Positions 1 through 9,745 are shown, numbered from the stretch's first letter. The stretch: DNA of 64,000 nt from Candidatus Hydrogenedens sp. (GCA_016125095.1 WGMK01000003.1:1-64000), one strand, 5' to 3'. Translations and numbers: made by a program. Notes: generated by a model not told the origin, from the letters alone.

Positions 1-141
1 GAAATCCACCGCCGTCGCGCCGCCCGTCTTCGACAGCACCTTCGTGATCGCGCTCGTAAGCGTCGTCTTGCCGTGGTCTACGTGGCCGATCGTGCCGATG
101 TTCACGTGCGGCTTCGTGCGCTCGAACTTTGCCTTCGACAT
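1..141 (-). CDS. tuf: Elongation factor Tu, N-terminal part (cut by window edge)
   Basis: GTPase that delivers aminoacyl-tRNA to the ribosome. Only the first 47 codons are present. The protein begins [20 protein letters not shown] and continues through the P-loop [14 protein letters not shown], which is diagnostic for EF-Tu. The ATG at 141 is preceded on the minus strand by an AGGAG-type ribosome site. It lies about 80 bases downstream of fusA on the same strand, which is the classic str operon order rpsL-rpsG-fusA-tuf. The rest lies outside the window. Confidence 0.97.
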   Translation of the reverse strand, partial: MSKAKFERTKPHVNIGTIGHVDHGKTTLTSAITKVLSKTGGATAVDF

Positions 142-223
142 CCTGTGTGTCTCCTCTTAACCTTCCGCTACTACGGTTTTATCGCTTCCCGGCGGCTTGC
201 CGCGCGGGCGTGTTTCTCAAAAT

Positions 224-2323
224 CTAGTTCTTGAACCGGAACGTGCTTCCGGCCTTTTCCATCACTTCGTTGGCCACCGAAATCGGTGCCGGTTCATACT
301 GGGCGAATTCCATCGAGTACGCGGCGCGGCCCTGCGTCTTCGAGCGCAAGTCGTTCGCGTAGCCGAACATCTGGGCCAGCGGCACAAACGCGCGGATGGT
401 CTGCATCGACCCTTCCTGCGTCATGCCTTCCAAGCGGCCGCGGCGGCTGTTGAAGTCGCCGATCACGTCGCCCGTGTACTCGTCGGGGCACACCACCTCA
501 ATCTTCATCACCGGCTCCAGCAGCACCGGGTCGGCCTTGCGAGCCGCTTCCTTCACCGCCATCGAGCCCGCAATCGTGAACGCCATTTCCGACGAGTCCA
601 CCTCGTGGTAGGAACCGAAGGTCAGCGTGACCTTCACGTCCACCATCGGGAAGCCCGAGAGGATACCCGTCGTCACGGCTTCCTTGCAGCCCTTGTCGAC
701 CGCCGGGATGTATTCCTTCGGAATCACACCGCCCACAATCTTGCTCTCGAACACGTAGCCCTGACCCGGTTCGCTCGGCTCGATGCTGAGCACCACGTGG
801 CCATACTGACCACGGCCGCCGGACTGGCGTACGAACTTCGTTTCCGCTTCGGCGTGCTTCCGGATCGACTCGCGGTAGGCCACCATCGGCGCGCCCACGT
901 TGGCCTCGACCTTGAACTCGCGCTTCATGCGGTCCACGATAATCTCGAGGTGCAACTCGCCCATGCCGGAAATCACCGTCTGTCCGGTCTCCTCGTCGGA
1001 GCGGATGTGGAACGTCGGGTCTTCCTCGGAGAGCTTGATCAACGCGTCGGACATCTTGTCCTGGTCGGCCTTGGTCTTCGGCTCGATAGCCACGTGCACC
1101 ACCGGATCCGGAAAGTCCACCGCCTCGAGCGCGATCTGCTTGTCCAGGTCGCACAGCGTGTCGCCCGTGCTTACCGCCTTGCAGCCGATAACGGCACCGA
1201 TGTCGCCCGCGCGCATTTCCTTCAGGTCCGTACGGTCGTTCGCGTGCATCTCGAGCAGGCGGCCCAGACGCTCCTTTTTACGGGTGCGCGGGTTGTACAC
1301 CTGGTCGCCAGCGGCCAGCACGCCCGAATACACGCGGATGAACGTCAGCTTGCCCACGTGCGGGTCGGTCGCGATCTTGAACGCCAGCGCCGAGAACGGC
1401 TCTTCGTCGGAAGGCTTGCGGCTCAGCGGATGGTCCGGCTCGTGAGGCACGGTGCCGTTGATCTGCCCGGCATCGAGCGGCGACGGCAGGTAGGCCACCA
1501 CGGCGTCCATCAGCACGCGCACGCCCTTGCTCTTCAGCGCGGTGCCATTACACACCGGCGTCAGCTTGTCCTCGAGCGTCCCCTTGCGCAGCGCCGCCAC
1601 GATTTCCTCGTTGGTCAGTTCCTCTTCCGCGAGGTACTTCTCCATAAGGTCGTCGTCGCACTCGGCCGCGGCTTCCACCATCAGGTGGCGCATCTCTTCC
1701 GCCTTCTCGAGCAGGTCCGCCGGAATGTCTCCGAATACCTGCTCGGTCTTGTACCCCTCGCCCTGGTAGGTGACCGACTTCATCTCGATGAGGTCGATGA
1801 CGCCTGCGTAGGCATCCTCGGCCCCGATCGGAATCTGGATCGGAACGGGGTTGGCGTTGAGGCGGTCCTTCATGCTCTTCACCGCCTTGTAGAAATCGGC
1901 GCCCGTGCGGTCCATCTTGTTGATGAACGCGATACGGGGCACGCGATAGCGGTTGGCTTGGCGCCAGACAGTCTCGGATTGGGGTTGCACGCCGGCGACG
2001 CCGCAGAATACGGCCACCGCGCCGTCGAGCACGCGCAAGCTGCGCTCTACCTCGACGGTGAAGTCTACGTGCCCCGGCGTATCAATGATATTGATACGAT
2101 GGCCTTTCCATTCGGCCGCCGTGGCTGCAGACGTAATCGTGATACCGCGTTCCCGTTCCTGCTCCATGAAGTCCATGGTAGCCGCGCCGTCATGGACTTC
2201 GCCCACGCGGTGCGTACGGCCGGTGTAGAACAAGATCCGTTCCGTGACGGTTGTCTTGCCGGCATCGATGTGAGCCATGATCCCAATGTTGCGGACCTTT
2301 TCGAGAGGATACGCTCTAGCCAC
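224..2323 (-). CDS. fusA: Elongation factor G
   Basis: Translocase GTPase of translation; 699 residues, the usual length for the family. Visible motifs: P-loop AHIDAGKT near residues 17-24, the switch region [14 protein letters not shown], and NKMD for guanine recognition, followed by the EF-G domain II-V sequence (for example [14 protein letters not shown]). The start is GTG (GTG GCT AGA), preceded by AAAGGAAAG at good spacing; I see no better ATG. It lies between rpsG and tuf in the str operon. About 260 bases separate it from rpsG, longer than the other gaps, so an internal promoter is possible but none is convincing. Confidence 0.98.
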   Translation of the reverse strand: MARAYPLEKVRNIGIMAHIDAGKTTVTERILFYTGRTHRVGEVHDGAATMDFMEQERERGITITSAATAAEWKGHRINIIDTPGHVDFTVEVERSLRVLDGAVAVFCGVAGVQPQSETVWRQANRYRVPRIAFINKMDRTGADFYKAVKSMKDRLNANPVPIQIPIGAEDAYAGVIDLIEMKSVTYQGEGYKTEQVFGDIPADLLEKAEEMRHLMVEAAAECDDDLMEKYLAEEELTNEEIVAALRKGTLEDKLTPVCNGTALKSKGVRVLMDAVVAYLPSPLDAGQINGTVPHEPDHPLSRKPSDEEPFSALAFKIATDPHVGKLTFIRVYSGVLAAGDQVYNPRTRKKERLGRLLEMHANDRTDLKEMRAGDIGAVIGCKAVSTGDTLCDLDKQIALEAVDFPDPVVHVAIEPKTKADQDKMSDALIKLSEEDPTFHIRSDEETGQTVISGMGELHLEIIVDRMKREFKVEANVGAPMVAYRESIRKHAEAETKFVRQSGGRGQYGHVVLSIEPSEPGQGYVFESKIVGGVIPKEYIPAVDKGCKEAVTTGILSGFPMVDVKVTLTFGSYHEVDSSEMAFTIAGSMAVKEAARKADPVLLEPVMKIEVVCPDEYTGDVIGDFNSRRGRLEGMTQEGSMQTIRAFVPLAQMFGYANDLRSKTQGRAAYSMEFAQYEPAPISVANEVMEKAGSTFRFKN

Positions 2324-2581
2324 GAGTACTTTCCTTTTGCGTCTTCTTGCCCAGGTTCAACACACGCGATTAATCGGTGCTGAGGGGTGTCGCTTGGTCT
2401 GGCGCTCGCGGCAGGTCCTTGAAACCATAGCCCGGCTCTATTCGCCCTGATTCAACTTTCCAGTGTCGCTCGGAAGCTCACCAGGTTGAAACAGAGGCCG
2501 CAGCCGGGGCGTTACCGCCAGCACCAATCGCGACTCCCTGTTTACAGAACCATGTCGAGGCTTCCCAATCGATCTATAAGC

Positions 2582-3055
2582 TTAGTACCGGAAATGCGCG
2601 AACGCCTTGTTGGCCTCCGCCATCCGGTGCGTGTCATCCTTACGCTTCACCGAAGCGCCCTGCAGGTTGTAAGCGTCGAACAGCTCACCACCCAGGCGCT
2701 CCACCATCGTCTTTTCCCCACGCCTGCGCGAGAATTCGATAATCCAGCGGTACGCGATCGCCGTACGGGTCGGCGGAGCGATTTCCACCGGCACCTGATA
2801 GGTCGCGCCGCCCACGCGCCGCGACTTCACGTGCAGCAGCGGCTTCACGTTGTCAATGGCGCGGTTGAATACCGTCAACGGGTCTTCGTTCGGAAGCTTC
2901 TTCGCAATGATGTCGAGCGCGCCATACACGATGGACTCCGCCACGCTCTTCTTGCCATCGCGCATGACGGCGTTCACGAACTTGGTCAGCCCCACGCTGC
3001 CGAACTTCGGGTCCGGAAGCACTTCGCGGCGCTGTGCGACTCTACGTCTTGCCAT
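2582..3055 (-). CDS. rpsG: Small ribosomal subunit protein S7
   Basis: Primary 16S rRNA binding protein that organises the head of the 30S subunit. 157 residues, normal length. The N-terminus [20 protein letters not shown] and the internal block [11 protein letters not shown] are typical of S7. ATG start at 3055 with a GGGAG ribosome site. It is 13 bases downstream of rpsL and is transcribed with it. Confidence 0.98.
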   Translation of the reverse strand: MARRRVAQRREVLPDPKFGSVGLTKFVNAVMRDGKKSVAESIVYGALDIIAKKLPNEDPLTVFNRAIDNVKPLLHVKSRRVGGATYQVPVEIAPPTRTAIAYRWIIEFSRRRGEKTMVERLGGELFDAYNLQGASVKRKDDTHRMAEANKAFAHFRY

Positions 3056-3068
3056 GACTCCCTACCCC

Positions 3069-3515
3069 CTACTTCTTCTTCGGCGCGGCAGCGCCGGCCT
3101 TGGGGCGCTTCACGCCGTACTTCGAGCGGCTTACCCAGCGGCCGGTATGAATCTGCTTGCCGCCGTCTTCCTTCATGCTGGCCTGACCGCCGCAGTCGCC
3201 CTGGCAATCCAGCACGCCGCGGATGATGTGGTAGCGCACGCCGGGAAGGTCCTTCACACGGCCGCCGCGGATCATGACCTGCGAGTGTTCCTGCAGGTTG
3301 TGGCCGACGCCCATGATGTAGGCGGTCACTTCGATGCCGTTCTTCAGGCGGACACGCGCAACCTTGCGCAGCGCCGAGTTCGGCTTCTTCGGGGTCATCG
3401 TGAACACGCGCGTGCACGTGCCGGAGGCCTGCGGGCAGGACTTCAGCGCCGGCGACTTCGTCTTCGCCAGCTTTTCTTTGCGCGTGCCGCGCATCAACTG
3501 ATTTATCGTAGGCAC
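3069..3515 (-). CDS. rpsL: Small ribosomal subunit protein S12, with an internal insertion
   Basis: Decoding-centre protein of the 30S subunit. The start is GTG at 3515 (reads [15 protein letters not shown]), with GGGAGAG upstream, matching the usual MPTINQL start. The decoding loops [11 protein letters not shown] and [12 protein letters not shown] are intact. The protein has 148 residues, against 124 in E. coli. Between LDC (102-104) and [10 protein letters not shown] (131-140) there are 26 residues where E. coli has 10, so about 16 residues are inserted, rich in Gly, Lys and Asp and including an extra Cys108. A short GAAAPKKK tail is also added. First gene of the str operon, with a clear promoter about 160 bases upstream. 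Confidence 0.97.
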   Translation of the reverse strand: MPTINQLMRGTRKEKLAKTKSPALKSCPQASGTCTRVFTMTPKKPNSALRKVARVRLKNGIEVTAYIMGVGHNLQEHSQVMIRGGRVKDLPGVRYHIIRGVLDCQGDCGGQASMKEDGGKQIHTGRWVSRSKYGVKRPKAGAAAPKKK

Positions 3516-3683
3516 AAAGCCTCTCCCTTTTTGCTTTCGCGCAAGAAAAACGGACGCGAACACGCCCGTAGAGACAACAGCCCGGAAGCCTACCAAACGG
3601 CGGACCTCCATGTCAAACCCTGCGCACTCATGTCCCGCGCTGCGGCAACTGCCGCGCGCACCCTCATGGCGCACAGGAGCGGA

Positions 3684-3713
3684 AGATTAGCACACGAGCG
3701 CTACGGTGTGCAA
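3684..3713 (-). promoter_or_regulatory. Promoter of the str operon
   Basis: On the minus strand TTGCAC (3713-3708), 18 bases, then TAATCT (3689-3684). Preceded by an A-rich stretch (AAAAAAGTGC) that could act as an UP element. The same AAAAAAGTGCTTGCA string occurs in the promoter of the DUF1559 gene at 4994. The predicted start leaves a leader of about 160 bases before rpsL. Confidence 0.6.
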
Positions 3714-3729
3714 GCACTTTTTTATTGAA

Positions 3730-3765
3730 AGGAAAACGGGCCCGGTTCGCGAGGAACCGGGCCCG
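3730..3765 (-). terminator. Intrinsic terminator of the 3791-4795 gene
   Basis: Perfect 12-bp stem, CGGGCCCGGTTC (3737-3748) with GAACCGGGCCCG (3754-3765), 5-base loop. On the minus strand it is followed by TTTTCCTTT. It lies 25 bases after the stop codon of the DUF1559 gene. Confidence 0.85.
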
Positions 3766-3790
3766 GCACAGACTGCGATTAAGCGCGTAT

Positions 3791-4795
3791 TTACTGGTTG
3801 ATCAGCGCGCCGATCATCCGCGCGAAGAGCGGATTGACCGGTTCTTCGCCGCCCGTGCCGCCGGTGGGGTACCGGATGAACGACACGTGGCCATCAAGGT
3901 ACAGCACGTTTGCACCGCCGGGAATGTGGTTGAAGTCCTGCGGCTGACTCGACACGTAGTCGAACATGATATACGTTTCGCTCTGCGCCTTGGCGCTGGC
4001 ACCCGGGTTGTTGATATCCGTAATCAGGAACCGTTCGATACCCTCGCGCAGACGATAAAGGGTGGTGCTGCCGCCATTGCCCGTATTCGGGATACTGGTA
4101 CCGACATCGAGGTCTTCATTGGTCACGCTGTTGAAACCGTTGATGTCCGGAGCGCTCACCAACGCGGTACCCAGCGCAATCAGCCACGCCGCCAGCTGAC
4201 CGCTCGTGGGATCGGGGTTCGCCGTCGCGTTGAGATCAAAGGCCGTCAGGATAGGATCGACCGTCTGCAGGGGAACCGTAGTGTCCGTGTCTTCGTTCTT
4301 GTCGAACACCCAGCCCCAATAGAGGTAGTCCTCGTCGATCGCGCGGCCGCCGTCTCCGCCCTCGGCGCAGACGATGTGGAAGTAGCTCTCGCCGCTCGGG
4401 TACAGCCAGCTATCGCCCGCGTTGTCCGACGACGACGGGCAGACAAAGACGTTCGGGTCCGACAGGTATTCCGGATAGATGCACGAAAGCTTGCACATCA
4501 CCTCGATCACCGTGCCCGGATCGTCCTGAACCTGCAGGCTGGCCAGGTTGTCGGTGCCGTTGCAGTCATAGGTCGTGGTCTGCTCGAGCCACATGGGGGG
4601 ATAACGCTCCCCACGCGACTCGTTCGCGTACATCTTGTACACCAGCCCGAATTGCTTCAGGTTGTTCTGGCAGCTCGCGCGGCGGGCCGCCTCGCGGGCA
4701 CGCGCCAGTGCCGGCAGCAGAATCGCCGCCAGAATGCCGATGATGGCGATCACCACCAGCAGCTCGATCAGTGTAAAGCCTTTCTTCCTCATCAT
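3791..4795 (-). CDS. DUF1559 pseudopilin-like protein, copy A
   Basis: 334 residues. The N-terminus [20 protein letters not shown] is a type IV prepilin/pseudopilin signal: a short basic leader, cleavage after Gly, Phe+1 and Glu+5, then a hydrophobic helix [20 protein letters not shown]. The DUF1559 C-terminal signature around LYLDGHVSF is present. The protein is probably processed by a prepilin peptidase and held in the inner membrane or assembled in a pseudopilus; the function of DUF1559 proteins is not established. The ATG at 4795 sits 6 bases from AAGGA; an in-frame start at 4888 would add 31 unlikely residues. It has its own promoter and terminator. The first 60 residues are nearly identical to copy B (4994-6055), while the rest has diverged. 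Confidence 0.9.
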   Translation of the reverse strand: MMRKKGFTLIELLVVIAIIGILAAILLPALARAREAARRASCQNNLKQFGLVYKMYANESRGERYPPMWLEQTTTYDCNGTDNLASLQVQDDPGTVIEVMCKLSCIYPEYLSDPNVFVCPSSSDNAGDSWLYPSGESYFHIVCAEGGDGGRAIDEDYLYWGWVFDKNEDTDTTVPLQTVDPILTAFDLNATANPDPTSGQLAAWLIALGTALVSAPDINGFNSVTNEDLDVGTSIPNTGNGGSTTLYRLREGIERFLITDINNPGASAKAQSETYIMFDYVSSQPQDFNHIPGGANVLYLDGHVSFIRYPTGGTGGEEPVNPLFARMIGALINQ

Positions 4796-4866
4796 TCCCA
4801 TTCCTTTCCCATTTTGACTATGAAGGCATTCCGGGCCGGGGCAACCCGCCGATGACCCTAAAGTCG

Positions 4867-4895
4867 AGTGTACGACACCGGGAGCCATTCGGCAA
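4867..4895 (-). promoter_or_regulatory. Promoter of DUF1559 copy A
   Basis: Minus strand TTGCCG (4895-4890), 17 bases, TACACT (4872-4867). An A/T-rich block lies just upstream. It lies between the terminator of copy B and the start of copy A, so copy A can be transcribed on its own. Confidence 0.5.
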
Positions 4896-4934
4896 GTGTT
4901 AAAAATAATGAAAAGCGTCGATTTCCATTATAGG

Positions 4935-4972
4935 TCAAAAAAAGAAGCGGCCCGCCCCGAAGGGCGGGCCGC
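4935..4972 (-). terminator. Intrinsic terminator of DUF1559 copy B
   Basis: Perfect 11-bp stem GCGGCCCGCCC (4947-4957) with GGGCGGGCCGC (4962-4972), 4-base loop. On the minus strand it is followed by TTCTTTTTTT. It lies 22 bases after the stop codon at 4994. Confidence 0.87.
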
Positions 4973-4993
4973 AAAGGCTAAACGATTACCCGA

Positions 4994-6055
4994 TTACTCG
5001 GTGTACAGCGAACCCAGGATGCGGGCGACCAGACCGTTGATGGGCTGCTCGGCTTCGTCCTGGTTGGCGGTCGGGTAGCGCGAGAACGCCACGTGACCGT
5101 CGAGGTACAGGATGTTCGAACCGCCGGGAAGGTGGCTGAAGTCCTGCACGTTCGTCGACACAGCGTCGAGCATGATGAAGGTCTCGCTCTGGGCCTTCGC
5201 CGAAGCACCGGGGTTGTTGATGTCGGTGATCAGGAAGCGCTCGATACCTTCACGCAGGCGGTAGATGGTGTTGCCGCCGCCGTTGCCCAGCGTCGAAGCA
5301 ACGTTACCACCGGACTGCGAACCGGAAATCGCACCTTCAACGGTGCCACCGATTTCGACGTCTTCGTACGGAGCCACGTCGCCGTTGGTCAGGAAGTTGG
5401 AGGCCAGCTGCATCAACCAGGCAGCAACCTGCGCGCTGGTGTCGTTGGTCAGCTCGTTCGCCGGAACTTCAAGGCCCAGCGGGGACAGAACGGTGTTCGG
5501 CACCGCCATCGGGACCTTGTAGCCAAGGCCGGAGTCGGCCTTGTCGATCACGTAGCCGATGTAGATGTAGCTGTTGCCCGAAGCGCCCTGACCCAGGTTG
5601 GCATCGGTGCAAAGGATGTCGAAGAAGGTTTCGCCATCACCGGCGGTGAAGTCGTTCTTCGTCGCGGTCGCATCCGACGGGCAGATGAAAACGTTCGGAT
5701 CCGAGATGTATTCCGGATAGATGGTCGTCACGTTCGGGGCGACAGCCAGGTACAGGTCGGTGTTCGTCGGGGCGACGGTATCATTGCGGATGCCCTGAAT
5801 CGTGGCCGAGTCGATGTTCACGCAGTCATAACGGTCCGGAGCCGCCAGCAGGTGGAGCGGGGGGTAACGCTCGCCGCGGGACTCGTTCGCGTACATCTTG
5901 AACACCAGACCGAACTGCTTCAGGTTGTTCTGGCAGCTGGCACGACGGGCCGCTTCGCGGGCACGCGCCAGAGCCGGCAGCAGGATAGCCGCCAGGATGC
6001 CGATGATGGCGATAACCACCAACAGCTCAATCAGAGTAAACCCCTTCTTCTGCAT
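4994..6055 (-). CDS. DUF1559 pseudopilin-like protein, copy B
   Basis: 353 residues, starting [20 protein letters not shown], the same prepilin-type signal as copy A, with AAGGAGGA 7 bases before the ATG (very strong ribosome site). Shares with copy A the [51 protein letters not shown] and LYLDGHV blocks, so the pair arose by duplication. Its central part is longer and Gly/Asn-rich. Strong promoter, strong ribosome site and strong terminator suggest high expression, as expected for a structural subunit. The role of DUF1559 proteins remains unknown. Confidence 0.92.
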   Translation of the reverse strand: MQKKGFTLIELLVVIAIIGILAAILLPALARAREAARRASCQNNLKQFGLVFKMYANESRGERYPPLHLLAAPDRYDCVNIDSATIQGIRNDTVAPTNTDLYLAVAPNVTTIYPEYISDPNVFICPSDATATKNDFTAGDGETFFDILCTDANLGQGASGNSYIYIGYVIDKADSGLGYKVPMAVPNTVLSPLGLEVPANELTNDTSAQVAAWLMQLASNFLTNGDVAPYEDVEIGGTVEGAISGSQSGGNVASTLGNGGGNTIYRLREGIERFLITDINNPGASAKAQSETFIMLDAVSTNVQDFSHLPGGSNILYLDGHVAFSRYPTANQDEAEQPINGLVARILGSLYTE

Positions 6056-6185
6056 TACGCTTCCTCCTTAACTTAGGAATTTTTGAAAATGCCAATAACC
6101 ACAGATTAAAAGACAGCTTCACAACCAGCGCTGACCTGCAGCCACAGGTGTCGTCACCTCCTCTCTCGCTAGTGGTGATTGAGTC

Positions 6186-6214
6186 AGCCTAACCCAGAAG
6201 ATTGATTTTTGCAA
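6186..6214 (-). promoter_or_regulatory. Promoter of DUF1559 copy B
   Basis: Minus strand TTGCAA (6214-6209), 17 bases, TAGGCT (6191-6186), preceded by AAAAAAAGTGC as at the str operon promoter. The leader is about 120 bases. The 6215-6488 stretch between this and the next promoter is A/T-richer than its surroundings, carries two TTAAGTTAA/TAAGCTTAACTTTA-type patches near 6260 and 6377, and holds no gene that I can see. Confidence 0.6.
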
Positions 6215-6488
6215 GCACTTTTTTTGGGAATTTCAACGGAACCTCCGGGGTGCCGCAATGTTAAGTTAACCGTACATTTGACCGAAGCGCGCGCATTATC
6301 GTTGAATTCCGTGTTTCACGGGTCCTTCGCTTCGCTCCCCAGTCCCGCATTCGGAGCTCCGATTTCGCATTGATGTAAGCTTAACTTTACTTTTTTAAAT
6401 ACCATAAAACCACTACTGCTAGTTACTACGCACATCGAGCGTCGCTGCGATTCTGTAGCATTCTTGGGCTGCGAGTACGTAAAAACAG

Positions 6489-6518
6489 TTGCCTGAAGCC
6501 AACGCGGGCCGCTAAAGT
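6489..6518 (+). promoter_or_regulatory. Promoter of the lipoprotein-oxidase pair
   Basis: TTGCCT (6489-6494), 18 bases, TAAAGT (6513-6518). The predicted start is about 35 bases before the lipoprotein ATG. Confidence 0.45.
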
Positions 6519-6561
6519 AGAGAGCTCCGAATCATTCACACGGCCCGAGGAGTACAATTCA

Positions 6562-7089
6562 ATGACGTTCAGCAAATGGATAACCATCGGTGTAGCGGGT
6601 TTGCTCGTAGGCTGCGGCAGTGCCGTGGATACGGCCTCGAATGAGGCGGCCGAGGCGCTCATCGAGCATGCCGCCAAGCAGGACGGCGTCGATGCCGATG
6701 TCGAGATTTCGAACGGTGGTTCGGAAGTGTCGATGAATCTCACCACCGAGCGGGGCGCCGAGACCATCCAGACGGGGGCCAACGTGGCCATGCCGGAAGG
6801 TTTCCCCAAGGATATCCCGGTGCCGGACGGCGTGACGCTGAACATGGTGAACACGGCCGCGAATACCAAGACCTTCAATATTCAGGCGGCCACGAGCCAG
6901 ACGATTGAGGCGATTGTGGCGTATTACAAGAAAGAGGCGCCCGCCCAGGGCTGGACTGAGACCACTTCGACAGCGATGGCGGGCGTGATGGCCAGCCTCG
7001 AATACGAAAAAGACGACCGTGTACTGCGGGTGATTGCCACCGGCGGCGACGGAAACACGATGCTGACCCTCAACACCGAGCTGAAATAA
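6562..7089 (+). CDS. Putative lipoprotein of unknown function
   Basis: 175 residues. The N-terminus MTFSKWITIGVAGLLVGCGS is a lipoprotein signal peptide with lipobox LVGC, so Cys18 should be lipidated. The rest is acidic, without repeats or a family that I recognise. The segment from MPEGFPKDIPVPDG onward resembles small secreted proteins that carry a pattern of VYYKKE..GW, but I cannot name a function. GAGGAG lies 10 bases before the ATG. Only 9 bases separate it from the oxidase gene, so the two are probably one operon and the lipoprotein could be an accessory factor; that is inference from position. Confidence 0.8.
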   Translation: MTFSKWITIGVAGLLVGCGSAVDTASNEAAEALIEHAAKQDGVDADVEISNGGSEVSMNLTTERGAETIQTGANVAMPEGFPKDIPVPDGVTLNMVNTAANTKTFNIQAATSQTIEAIVAYYKKEAPAQGWTETTSTAMAGVMASLEYEKDDRVLRVIATGGDGNTMLTLNTELK

Positions 7090-7098
7090 CCCGTAAAC

Positions 7099-9294
7099 AT
7101 GGCCATTCCTTTCACCAGCGGTACCCCGCGCGCCGTCGGCCGCGACTACCTCGTGACCTCGGCCGTCATGTTGCTTCTGGCGTTTCTGCTGGTGCTGCTT
7201 ATCCGGTGGCAGCTGGCCTATCCGGAGACCGCTGTACCGGGGCTCGCCGGATTCTTCGACGGGAACCACCCCTGGATGCCGGGAGGCGTGCTGATGCCCC
7301 GGTTCTACAACCAGCTGGCCGGCATGCATGGCACCATCATGGTGTTTTTCGCCATCGTGCCGCTGCTGGTGGGCGCGCTGGGCAATGCGCTGGTGCCTTC
7401 CATGATCGGCGCCCAGGGCTTCGCGCTCCCTGGCATGGCCCGCGCCAGCTGGTGGTGCTTCGTCGTCGGCATCGGCCTCACGCTCTACAGCTTTTTCGCG
7501 GGCGACGGCCCGGCTTCCACGGGCTGGACCGCCTACGCCCCGCTCAGTTCGGTCGAACCCGCCGGGCAGACCTGGTGGCTGCTGGGCATTGCCGGGGTGT
7601 ATCTCTCGTCGCTGCTGCTCAGCATCAACCTCATCGCCACCATCGTCCAGTGCCGGCGCCCCGGCATGGGCTTCATGCAGATGCCCTATTTCGTCTGGTC
7701 GCAGTTGGTCACCTGTTTCCTGCTGCTGCTGGCATTCCCGCCCCTGGCGGCCGCTGCGGCGTTGCAACTGATGGACCGCCTCGCGGGCTCGAATTTCTTC
7801 GTGCCCACCGGTCTCGTGGTGGACGGCAGCGTGTTGCCCGGCAGCGGCGGCGGCAGCGCCCTGCTTTGGCAGCACCTGTTCTGGTTTCTCGCCCACCCCG
7901 AGGTCTACGTCATCCTGCTGCCCGCCATCGGCATCGTCATGGAAATCTACTACGTGCACGGCAAGGCCCAGCCCTGGAGCTACCGCTCGATGGTCGGCGC
8001 CACCCTGCTGCTCGGGTTCCTGTCCATGCTCGTGTGGGCGCACCACATGTTCCTCACCGGCATGGGTGCCACCATGAACGCCTTCTTCCAGACCACCAGC
8101 GTCATCGTGTCGCTGCCGTCCATCATGATGGGCATGGGCCTGCTGATGACCCTCTGGAACGCCGGCCGCATCCGCTACACCGCCGCCATGTGCTACGCGC
8201 TCGCCTTTCTGCCCATGTTCGCGCTGGGCGGTTTCACCGGCATCCCCCTGGCGCTCGCCGCCACCAACGTGCCCCTGCACGACACCAACTACGTGGTCGG
8301 CCACTTCCACCTTATCGCCGCGCCCGGCACGCTCTTCGCCATCTTCGCCGCCCTGCACCACTGGTTCCCCAAATTCACCGGACGCACGCTCAACGAGACG
8401 CTGGGCAAGTTGCACTGCGCGATTTCACTTGTCGGTATGACCGGCGTGTTCGGCGCCATGCTGTTGCAGGGGCTCGCCGGCGTGAACCGCCGCCTCTACG
8501 ACGGCGGCATGACCTACGCCCACGCCGCCGACGTGCACTGGCTGCAGAAAGCCGCCACCCACTCCGCCTTTCTACTCGCCGCAGCCCAGTTGCTCTTTCT
8601 CTTCAATCTTGCGTGGACCCTGTCGCGAGCCAAGAATACCGCCGCGAATCCCTGGGATGCCGAAGGCTCGGACTGGAAACCCGAGGACGAGCTCCTCCCC
8701 GCGCCCGCCAGCACGACGACCCTGCCCCAGACCGGCTTTCATACCCTCCGCCTCGCCACCCTGCTCCTCATCGCCGCCAGCGCCATGTTCTTCGGCGCCC
8801 TGTTCTCCAGCTACGTGTTTCTCCGCGAAGCCGCCGCGGAGTGGCCGGTGATGACGGATGTCGTCTGGTGGCCGCTTGTGAGTCTTTATCTGGCGGTCAT
8901 TGTCGGCCTATTTTTATTTGCTTGGTGGAGTACACGCAAATCAGCAGCTCTGTCGTCCGGTATCATAGGCATTGTCGCAACGTTCGCCGTGAACCTGGCT
9001 GCACCGCTCGGCATCGGCATGATCGCATTGCAGTTATCCGATATCTTCGGTAGGGTTCGGAGCGGCATTCCTGGCCCCGAGGCGTATCACAACGCCTACG
9101 CTTACGACTCACTCATGGTTCAATTGATCTCGCTCCACATTGCCATCGGCTGCGCAATCTTCTGGTTCGTGCGCGTTCGAGGGAATGAAGCTGCACCGAA
9201 GACCGCCCAATACGAGGTTACCACCGTGTGGTTTGCATTTTTATTTTGTGTGCTCTTCGCCCACCACGCGCTCACCTTCTGGGTCTACGCCTGA
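7099..9294 (+). CDS. Divergent heme-copper oxidase subunit I fused to a subunit III-like domain
   Basis: 731 residues, about 17 membrane segments. Residues 1 to about 520 are a heme-copper oxidase subunit I: His77 (low-spin heme, GMHGTIMVFF), His266 and Tyr270 of HPEVY (CuB and the His-Tyr crosslink), His315-His316 (CuB), His402 and His404 (GHFH, high- and low-spin heme), Arg464-Arg465. From about 540 a five-helix subunit III-like domain follows (for example MFFGALFSSYVFLRE). Glu268 of the D channel is kept. An ungapped match places Gly107 at the D-channel entry Asp and Met344 at the K-channel Lys. No subunit II with a CuA site is nearby. It would reduce oxygen at the membrane; the electron donor is unknown. 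No clear ribosome site; the start was chosen by homology and spacing. Confidence 0.88.
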   Translation: MAIPFTSGTPRAVGRDYLVTSAVMLLLAFLLVLLIRWQLAYPETAVPGLAGFFDGNHPWMPGGVLMPRFYNQLAGMHGTIMVFFAIVPLLVGALGNALVPSMIGAQGFALPGMARASWWCFVVGIGLTLYSFFAGDGPASTGWTAYAPLSSVEPAGQTWWLLGIAGVYLSSLLLSINLIATIVQCRRPGMGFMQMPYFVWSQLVTCFLLLLAFPPLAAAAALQLMDRLAGSNFFVPTGLVVDGSVLPGSGGGSALLWQHLFWFLAHPEVYVILLPAIGIVMEIYYVHGKAQPWSYRSMVGATLLLGFLSMLVWAHHMFLTGMGATMNAFFQTTSVIVSLPSIMMGMGLLMTLWNAGRIRYTAAMCYALAFLPMFALGGFTGIPLALAATNVPLHDTNYVVGHFHLIAAPGTLFAIFAALHHWFPKFTGRTLNETLGKLHCAISLVGMTGVFGAMLLQGLAGVNRRLYDGGMTYAHAADVHWLQKAATHSAFLLAAAQLLFLFNLAWTLSRAKNTAANPWDAEGSDWKPEDELLPAPASTTTLPQTGFHTLRLATLLLIAASAMFFGALFSSYVFLREAAAEWPVMTDVVWWPLVSLYLAVIVGLFLFAWWSTRKSAALSSGIIGIVATFAVNLAAPLGIGMIALQLSDIFGRVRSGIPGPEAYHNAYAYDSLMVQLISLHIAIGCAIFWFVRVRGNEAAPKTAQYEVTTVWFAFLFCVLFAHHALTFWVYA

Positions 9295-9430
9295 GCCTCA
9301 AGATGGCTCGACAGAGTCTCGCCCCACCGTTCACGGGCATTCGCTGCGAGGTCCGTCCGCAGTCCGACCGGTGCAGGCCATGCCCCGAGACCCGCCTCAA
9401 CCGCGTAGCGGTTACCTAAACTAGCCCCGC

Positions 9431-9596
9431 GTTGGACCGCGTCTTCGCGGGCCTACGCGGGGTCAGGCAACCCGATTGCAGAACCCCGGAGGGGTTCCCT
9501 AAACGATGGCACGACCGCACTAGGTAACCCCTCCGGGGTAGCCTGAGGAATGCCCGAGATCCCAGCGTAGGCCCGCACGAAGACGAGCGGGCCAAC
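9431..9596. repeat. Nested long inverted repeat in the 9295-9745 gap
   Basis: The 450-base gap after the oxidase gene holds no gene. Outer arms 9431-9458 and 9565-9596 are complementary apart from two 2-base gaps and one mismatch (GTTGG.CCGC, GTCTTCG, CGGGCCTACGC). Inner arms 9482-9501 and 9521-9540 match at 18 of 20 positions (core ACCCCGGAGGGGTT). Each inner arm is itself partly palindromic. The whole could fold into a long branched hairpin. The rest of the gap (9600-9745) shows nothing I can name. Confidence 0.75.
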
Positions 9597-9745
9597 ACTG
9601 GGCTACATTATCGGAACACCTACGGCGTTCCCGGAGATCGACGGAATCAACAGATTCTCGTTCAGATCCAGACGCTCGCCCCGCCTTCCCCTCTTACTCC
9701 GTCCCCATCCAGTAATCCAGTTATCCTGTCAAAAAACTCTTCGCC

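Noticed and set aside
197..2383. A 728-codon open frame on the plus strand opposite fusA
   Set aside because: It is antisense to a certain gene, has His/Arg/Leu-rich composition typical of GC-rich shadow frames, and has no family resemblance.
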